This document shows positions 27,401 to 36,400 of a stretch of DNA of 64,000 nt, in pieces. Below the pieces are notes generated by a model, which was not told where the DNA came from, searched no databases, and saw only the letters and a list, made by a program, of their open reading frames with translations. The position numbers and the translations under genes are program-made. The first letter of the stretch is position 1. Each line of letters starts with the position of its first letter. Source of the stretch: Pyrrhosoma nymphula (taxonomy: Eukaryota > Arthropoda > Insecta > Odonata > Coenagrionidae); assembly GCA_963573305.1 (NCBI GenBank), contig OY754329.1, positions 139,301,422 to 139,365,421 on the forward strand, given 5' to 3'.

Positions 27401-30400
27401 CCACCCTGCCGCGTTATTTCTCTGCAGCCCACCGCTCATATCGTGACCGAGGATCGAAGGCTGGCAGATAAAAAATTCGTGTCAGAGGCGCACCCTCATT
27501 TCCGGCTGCGATTTCTGGGAAAAAAGGTATCCTCAAGCAATCGAGCAAATATTAGGGCGATCTCGAGCAAACTTGCCGGTTAACAGACCACATCCATCAA
27601 GGTTAAGACGGCAATAGCAATATGTGGATAGAGAAGAGAGGTTACTCCAGATTTTCCTTTGGGATGGGGACAGAGTAGATAAAATTGGCTCTCATTGGTT
27701 GAACACCAACCAATGAAGTTTTGAATACTTCGCCCTCCTAACGAGGGGAGTGTCCGATAAACGGGTCGCAGATCTCGATGAAAATTCGTATGCATATAGA
27801 ACTCCGAATGCTTTTCACGAATCACTCCACATATGGGCGTATAAATCCAATAGTTAACAAAAAAAGGCGTTTAAACACATATAGATGTTATAAAATCCCT
27901 ATTTATCAGCCTACGGCATCAAGGGTGTGGTCCATTGATTAGCGTACGGGGCTGCGGTGCAGAGGGACCATGTTCGATTCCCGTCGGCGACAAATTTTTC
28001 ATGCTTACTTTCTTTGTTTTTCCTTTCTGGAATTCTGTTAAAATCTAATTTTTACTTTTCTATTCAAAGTTTTTTTTAACGAGTGGAAATATTTTTCTTT
28101 TGCGAATAACATAGGACTTATTTTTTTTTCTTTCCCGCAAAATTTCTTTGTTTCCACATTCTTTCACCACGCAAACTTGATTTGTTCCTTCATTTGCAAG
28201 ACCTCCTGTTGATATCATAATTATACAATAATGAAAATAATCTGCAAGTGGTCACTCGCCATTTAAAACACGAGCCTTTCTCGACGAGCCTTATTACAAT
28301 GTATTTATTTGTACGTCTTTAGATCGCGAAATGGTGATTCGATTACAGAAATTAGTAGATAAGCCGATCACATTTTCCCCTCCTTTTTTCAAAGCACAAC
28401 AATACAAGAAAACGGGGATCTTTGATCGTGGGTCTTATAAATAATGATGTAACAATTATTTAGACTATTTTATAATTATAATATGAACAGGAGGTCTTGC
28501 AAATGAAGGAACAAATGAAGTTTGCGTGCTGAAAGAATGGGGAAACAAAGAAATTACGTTGACTTCGCGGGAAAGAAAAAAAATAAGCCCATTGGTATTC
28601 GCGAAAAAAATATTTCCACTCATTAAAAAAAACTTTGAATAGAAAAGTAAAGATTAAATTTTAACATATAATTCCACGAAGGAAAAACAAAGAAAATAAG
28701 CATGAAAAAATTTATCGCCGACTGCCTCTCCCAAAATAAAATCGGATACCGAAAGGTAATTTGAAACCATGGAGCTCCTCCCATTCAGGGGTCCCGGGAA
28801 TGTAACCCAATATGGGAAATTAATCTGATACGATTTAAAAAGGGAAAATTGAGCTCCATCCTCACCACCTGCACCTTCGCAAAAGAGGTGGGGCGGATGA
28901 GAGAGAGTGGAGAATAGCCCCCCTGATCTGATCTTTTCAGAGTATTTTTCTGTATTGGGTTACGTCTGGCCGGCTGGAACTGACTGGTATTCCCCCTCCC
29001 CTCTTGGTGCATTACTCATCCACCCAACTATCACCCGGCTCAGCTAACGCGGAGCGGAGCTTTGGCTTCCCTTACACGTTTTTTATTGTGGGAACCTTCA
29101 GAGTTGCTGGTTCCCACCATAATAAACGTGTAAACGAGCCTTCACCGAGCGAGAGCGTCAAGTTTCCTTCATGCCCTCTGCTCTGTAGGTCTCGGATGTA
29201 AACATTTTCGAAGCCCGGAGCGGAAGGGTTAAGACGCGGTACTCTCCGCTGCGATTCAACTTCCTGCTCATTACGTAAATGTCTATGGAAAAATTACCTG
29301 TAAATGAAGAATGCTACGTTTTTTTTCTCAATAATTCGTTCTAGAGGGGCACTTTTCATGTTTTGGGCCCAAGCGCAGACTTCGATGTACGGAGTTTTCG
29401 TAGTTAGAGAGGTTCGTTACGGGAGGTTTTTTTGCGTGTATTGTCCATTGGAAGGGTCCGGGACCGGGCCAATGACTTCGAAATAGGGAGTTTTCTTTAA
29501 AATTTCGCTGTATGGGTGTTCGTTGTATGGGGGTTTTACTGTATCTGCATGCTTTCTTCTCCTGAGCTGTCTGGGCCATGCTTGAGTTTTTATAAGCTGT
29601 CTTCCAAAATAACTTTAATATCTCACTATTTAGAATTCCTTGACTCCAGTTATCTTTGTCTACATTGCCCTCCTTTTCCATGTATAGTAGCACAGCCTAT
29701 TATCACTATCATGCAGCAGCCTCCAAATAGCACTATTTCGTAAAGGCGCCTTTATTTCCTTATGTTCAATTTTTCTGTATTTTCCTTGACAGACAGTAAC
29801 ATTTTCTCTTCCTAATTTATTCCTAGCATTTCCGCATTCCAGCATAACACCATTTCTCTTCATCTCTGTGATTCCTCCAGTTCATTACATTGTGCTCTTG
29901 ATGGTAGCTGTTGCTTTTTTTGTTGGTACTAATTCCAGTCAAGAAAAAGGAGGAATGGCATTGTTTAAAAAATTATTAAAAAATGCTGTAGGCAAGATTA
30001 AGATGTGTGCATTTGTAAAATTGTGTTTATGATGAAGCTAAGCTTCTTTTATATCTCTTCTAGCACTTACAAAGCAGTTTTTCAACACCATGTTCAAATT
30101 CTGTTTCCCTGAAAGGGATCCAGAAAATATTGATGGTGATGATGAGATTGAAGGTGAAAGTGCATCTGGTCACAAAGGCCGAAAAGGAGGTAAGGGAGGT
30201 GGGAAGAAGGGTGGGAAAGAAACGAACTTCTATGTCAGTATTGAACAGAAAGATGATGTTGAAAAAATGAAGGTAAATATGCAATAAACACATTGTGCAT
30301 GGTACTTTTAATGTTATTTCCACTTGGGATGTTTGTAATTTTAACTTCATCATTAATACAGGAAAGGGCTGAAAAAAATAAGCTCTTCATTTACATAAAG

Positions 30401-33400
30401 ATCCCTGAAGTTCCTGTGAGAGTGAGCTACAAAGGAGAGAAAGAGAAGAACCTCAGGGATATAAGAGACTTTTCTTTAGTTATTCCAACTCTGGAATACC
30501 ACAATGTTACGTGGACTTGGCTTGACCTTCTCTTGGCCATGAAGAGTGACAGCAGGAGAGTAATTTTGTCACAAGTAAGGTTCTTCATTTTTATAGTTTT
30601 TATTACCACCACAGCATTTTAGTGACAAATTATTTTTGAAAAATTTTAGTTGCTTATTATTTTTATGAATTAAAAGTCATTATAGAGGTATTTTGTGACA
30701 CTAATGGTTAATAATAATAATAATGGTTTTTATTTGCCCAAAGATCAAGGTACATTTGTCCGATGATATAAGGTTGATTTGCCATTATTAAGGTTTGATT
30801 TTTAAAGTTCATTCATACAACATAAAAACATGAGGGGTCAATAAAATGTCTTAAGAGATAATAAAAAAAAGTCACTCTTTCACTGTGGGATACGTATTTC
30901 TCTATTTTTTTGGGCAACAAGGGAAAATATTCATGTACATTTGGCTGTCACATTCTTGCCTCTCCTAAACCCTCTCCAAATTTTATTGCCTGACATTTGT
31001 AAGATAGGTTGGAAAGGGCCCACTGTCTCATTATTCTGGAGTAGGATCCTCCATTTTTTAAAGTAATTGAGGAAGGGTGCATGTTTCTTGAATGAGGTTT
31101 ATGACTATGCAACTTGCTTACCAAAACAATAGATATTATAGCTAAAAATCAATAAAGTTGGCAATTGGATATTTAGGGGTCAGAGTATTGAAAGGAGGAA
31201 TGATCATGTAAAATAGAAAGTAATTGAGTACAGTGGTTTACCTGGCTGGTATTGTAAATGATTGATTAAATGGTCGTCGAATTTAAGTGTTTTTTTGGAG
31301 ATGATCTCTATCAAACAGTTCCATAAACTGATACCATTACATTAGTTGGAAATGATGTGGTGTTTTTTTCATCAAATTAAAAAATATATCATTGGGGTCT
31401 CAGTGACACCCTCATCAAATACTGGTGTATGGAAACCATGGTCAAGCACTATCTGGTTAAGCTGCCCCCTGCTATGAAGTGTCTTAATTCTGTAGAAGAT
31501 AGAGGAAAAGTGAATTTAAAAAACTACAACACAGTGAACCTCAAACCCTCCCACAAAACATAGAGAACCCCTTGAAATTGCAACCTTGTTTTAAACTAGG
31601 AGTTCTCCTTGATTTTGGCATAACTTAGGCATTTCTCCTCGATTTCTGATTTTTATTCTTGCATGGCAAATTGCTTAGGAGTTTTTTGGAGAATCACAAA
31701 TGTGGTCCCCTGTTATTGTTTAGGACTGACTTTTTGACTGATTTTTGATCACTTCTGCCTTGAACCAATTTCTTCTTTTATTCATGTTTGCATGAAGGCA
31801 TTTTAGCCACGTTGGCAACCCTAAATGCCTCAGCAACATACATACATAGTTGCCAAGTCAATTGCTGTATACAATTGCTTTTACCTCTCTAGGGTAGAGA
31901 TTGTCATCTTTTTTTAAATTTTAATGTCTTCAAACCATATTCATTTGAAGTGTAAATGGACACCATGCTCAGGATGTGTCACAGATGCAGTTTGATGATT
32001 GAAAAAATAGTTTAGAGACTGAGGAGAATTCCATTGTGAAATTGAGAGAACTTCAAATGACAACTTTGTGATTCCACTGACTATATTTTCAACTGGTTTT
32101 GCTATTATGTAGCATCTCCAGGAAACAACAAAAAAGTAAGTTCTTAGAATGTGTGGTCATTCAGAGAGTGAGGGAGGTGGTGGGGTGAGGTTGCACTGGG
32201 GTTTGAGGGTGTGAGGAGGTAGGATGAGAGGGGAGTAAAGGGTGGGTGGGTGTGGGGGATGGTTAGTGGTGGAGGATGGAAGAGGTGAGGGCTGGTCACT
32301 GTTGGGGGGAGGGGGAAGGTTTGAGGCAGATTTATTGTGGGTTTGTTTGGTAGTAGCAGCAGGATGTCTTGGAGGGGGAGTCAGTGATCATTAGCAATTG
32401 GCTTTTTCTACCTTACTCTAGTTAAAATGGCCAATTGTTCTTGTGTCCATCCACATCCCTTTCTTCTCCCCACATATCATATATGGGATGAATTTAACAT
32501 TGGGAAGACCTTCAGGGAGGAGGGGAGGTGCAAAATGTGAATTTCCTGATTATTTTTGGGAGCCTTTCTTGTGCTCCTCAGCTCTGACCCGGATGCTTCT
32601 TCCCTCCTGGTCCATTATGCGTAACAGAATCTTTCCCTTTTGGGAGCAGGCTCTTTAGGTTGCAGTTGTAAAAAACTGGTTCAGAATGAAGTTCTTACTT
32701 TAAGTTTCCCTGTTCAGATGGATGCTGGCCCAATATATTTTACTCATCGCCAGTAGTGTTGTTCTGGGAATTGGGTCTTGTAAAATTATCTTGAGAGTAT
32801 ATTTTTTCTGCTTTTTGTAAATTGTATTGTAAATTATCGATCACTTTCTGTGTAGCCATTGGCTATTTGCTTGATTGTTATTTTCTTCAATAATTCTTCC
32901 AGTTATAACAGGTATTTATTTATTTATTTCAAAGTCTCCAAAAACGGCACAAAGGCTTCTTACATTGGTCGACAAGCAAACAAATAAATGGAAATTTTAA
33001 CAAAATATACCCTAAAAAATGTAAAACGTAACAAAAAATAGAAAAATACATAGGAGAGAAAGCTTTGCATTGGGATTTATGGACAAGGAGATGGGATAGA
33101 TGGAGTCAACTCGGCAATATGTTTTCTAAGGACTGATTTGAAAACGGAGGGTGTGGAGAAGAGGTCAAGGGAGGGTAACTGCGAGGCTCGGGAGTTGAAA
33201 GTTTTTGGGATACGGTAGAATAGGGAGCGCTGGGACATTGAAAGTCTGAATTTGGGAATGTCAAGAAGGGAGTTATTGTGTAGGGAACGAGAAGGAACAT
33301 GAAGAGGAAAGAGAGGAAGAAGGCAGTTGGTACGGAGAGAGCCACTCCAAATGCTATGGAGGAACTTCATGTCACATAGTACATGACGGAGAGAGAGGTT

Positions 33401-36400
33401 TGGGATTGAAAGGGAAGAAAGGATGTATTCTTTTGATAAGTTTCTGAAGGAAGGGATTCCATGGCGGGCAATGGCGAGAAAGAAGTTAATAGGGCGATTG
33501 AGCGTATTCAAGGCTGTGGGGCAAGCGGTTGACCAAATTGGAGAACAGTATTCTAAAATCGGAAGGACACATCCAAAAAATACTGTCCAAAGAGCAAAAG
33601 GATCCTGAATGTCCGTGTGGTGGTACAGAAGGCCGACGACTGACATCGCCTTCCTGGTAGTCTTATTTATGTGCTCGCGAAAGGAAAGTTGGGAGTCGAA
33701 GACTACCCGTAAGTCACAGTGGGAATTAACACATGGGATAGGATTTTGTGAGAGGGTATAGGAATACTTAAGAGGTTTGCGCTTTAGTGAAAAGGTCTGT
33801 AGAGCCGAGGTATTAATATGAAGCTGCCAGATGGAGCACCAGGCGTGGACGGAGGAGAGGGCGGATTGTAGGGAACTGGAATCAGAGGGGCCATCAACCC
33901 TCCTGAATATCTTGCAATCATCCGCATACAGTAGAATGTTACCTCCCAGTGGGAGAACGTAGTCCACGACATCATCAACAAAAAGGGAGAACAGAAGGGG
34001 ACCAAGGACGCTACCTTGAGGAACCCCTGATGCAACCGGCGAGTGGGTGGATGACAATCCATCAATTAAAACGTGCTGATAACGCGAGTTGAGACTGCAG
34101 AGTAAGGATAAAAGAGAACCATGGATATTGTACCAGAGCTTAAGTTTGTGAATGAGTAGGGTGTGGTTTTCGGAGTCGAAGGCTTTAGAGAAGTCTAAGT
34201 AGCAAACATCCAGTCGTGAGTTAGATTCGAAAGCAAGTGTGATATGGTGATGTATAACGGTGAGGTTGGTGAGACAAGATCCACCTGGGAGGAAGCCATG
34301 CTGATTGGGGGAGATGTAGGGGAGAGTAAAGTGAAGATAGTATGGATGATGCATTCAAAAATTATTGATAAAACGGGCAACATGGAAATAGGATGGTAGT
34401 TCTCTACAACACCTTTTGCACCAGATTTCAAAATTGGTGTGACAGAGTATTTCCACTGGGAGGGAAAGCAGCCACTTGTGAAAAATCTATTGAACAGGTA
34501 TGTTGAGTGCCCTGTTGAAATGAGGCAAATTTTTGGAAGAGATATGAGTGACTTGGACAGTGCATGAAGATTTTGAGTAAACACCAAATACTCCACCACA
34601 TCTTAATGAATCTCATAGATTGAGAAGTTTTGATCAGGATAGTATACTTTGTTTATGCAATTCAGGTAATCATATGTTGAGCTATTTTTCCTTGTAATGG
34701 CTAATACTGGTTGGTGATAATAAATAGGCACTCCATGGCCAAGATTTGGCAAAATATGCAGAATGCTCTGGTAAACTGAGAAATTTTCATGGAAAGCCTG
34801 CATAACTCAGGGAAGTACTAAATATATGCTATGATGATAAAACTGTATGTGGGTGACCAAGGGCAACTTTTTATTTTCCTGAGACAGACAAACCCTATCT
34901 CAGTATGGGAGCCTCTAGGGTCGGCAAACTATGGCTGGCAAGGTTTTTGCTATGTATATACGAGTCAGAATTAAGATTGAAAATGAAAATTACAATATCA
35001 TAATTTTATCTCACAGAAACTAAAATCAACGAGAGCAATTTTTGGGTGATTTTTTTCATTTTATTATTTGAGGTAATCAACTGGTTTGGATGGAAATGGG
35101 GTTATCCTCTGATTGACTTAACAGTACATACAGGAAAATGGATGTGAGTAGGCTTCCCATTGCCATTACTAATAGTATTTTCGACCTATGGGCTGGCCCT
35201 ACCAGGAGTTATTATAGCTCCCACGGGATGTGCAAGCCCCTTATGAGCATGCTTGAAAGATTTGGATTCGGCATCTGTCTTTAGTTACTTGCTTTTCCAT
35301 GCAGTGAGGTTGCCAATACATGTCTTCCTTTCTTTATTATTGGCCTTCTTGGTTTCTCTTGCTCATGTACTCATTTCTCTCCATGATTGTTTTTGGATAA
35401 GGTGATGCATTCAATCAAATTTTCCTCTTAAAACTTTTCTGATAGTGTGGGCCTCCAATATTTGGATCGGCTTCTGAAAATTGACTTATCTGGCTGTTAT
35501 GTGTTTGAAGTGTAACCTTTGATTTCTTTAAATTAGACTATTTTGAGATAATTCCAGACTACTTTTCATACCCACGTTTTATCCTGGAGAAGCTAACATA
35601 AAAATCTGGATCCTTGCCTATGGGTCATTCCATGCCAATTCACCGAACACTTGTTGCAGCACCATTTCAGAAAAAATTCAAATTTTGCACACTTACTACT
35701 ACATGTCTGTAGTGCACAATACCAATTTTTGTTTATTTTTTTTCCATGACCTCAAGGACTTACAGGCCCGTGAAGGTCGCAGCGCGTTGTAAAAATGACA
35801 CTTTCAGCTAGTATTGGTAATTATAGTTACTCAAAAACTACAAGATGTAGGAGAATGATTCAAATACCATTAAAATTACATAATGTAATTTTAATGAAAG
35901 TCTTTAAGTATGCTTGACATGCATTGTACTGAATTTCATTTGGGAGGGACATGGTCAGGTCATCATGGTGCCATTATGAAAATCACATGACTTTCCTTAT
36001 ACTTGAGGGATGAATACAATTTTATGCATGGTCATCTTGAGAAACAGGTGGGGAAGGAACGTTTTGCTAAAGTTTATGCATTCTCTTGGTGTTGTTATTG
36101 ATATTTCTTCTTTTTACGATGGATATTTGTATTTATTTATTTATTTATTTATTTATTATTTTGCTTCAAGCTTCTGCAGGGTGAAAAATGAAATTTGTGC
36201 CATTCAACCAAAAAGTATAATTTTTTGCACTGCATCAAAACATCCATTTTTGTGATAGGCAAATTTTCCCTGATTATTCCAACCTTCGCTGTCCTTGTTA
36301 AACCAACAGAATTTATATGTACTCTGTGGTGACAATTGTGATAATATGTTGCAAAAATAGCATTTTCTATTCTGAATCTGAGAATAAAAATGAAAAAGTA

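Larger units (their letters stand above)
25100..29541. mobile_element. 4.4-kb non-autonomous pogo-ended composite element
   Basis: Left end CAGTAAAACCCCCATACAAC at 25100 and the inverse ...GTATGGGGGTTTTACTG ending at 29541, with TA flanking each end (25098-25099 and 29542-29543). Sub-terminal sequences also pair (TTCGATGTA/GGGGTTTTCG motifs near 25140-25175; CTTCGATGTACGGAGTTTTC near 29375-29400). No transposase is recognised; the interior is filled with other repeats. I infer an old element enlarged by later insertions. Confidence 0.7.
24064..30063 (+). other. hobbit intron l-m
   Basis: 6 kb, GT-AG. It contains a 5S-derived SINE (24522-24847) and a 4.4-kb pogo-ended composite (25100-29541) that itself holds a SINE-like fold-back (27926-28722) and a small palindrome (29072-29133). 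29550-30060 holds nothing recognisable. Confidence 0.8.

Noticed and set aside
27926..27992. Functional tRNA gene
   Set aside because: It has A- and B-box-like sequence but no convincing anticodon stem-loop or acceptor pairing, and it continues into a repeated body.
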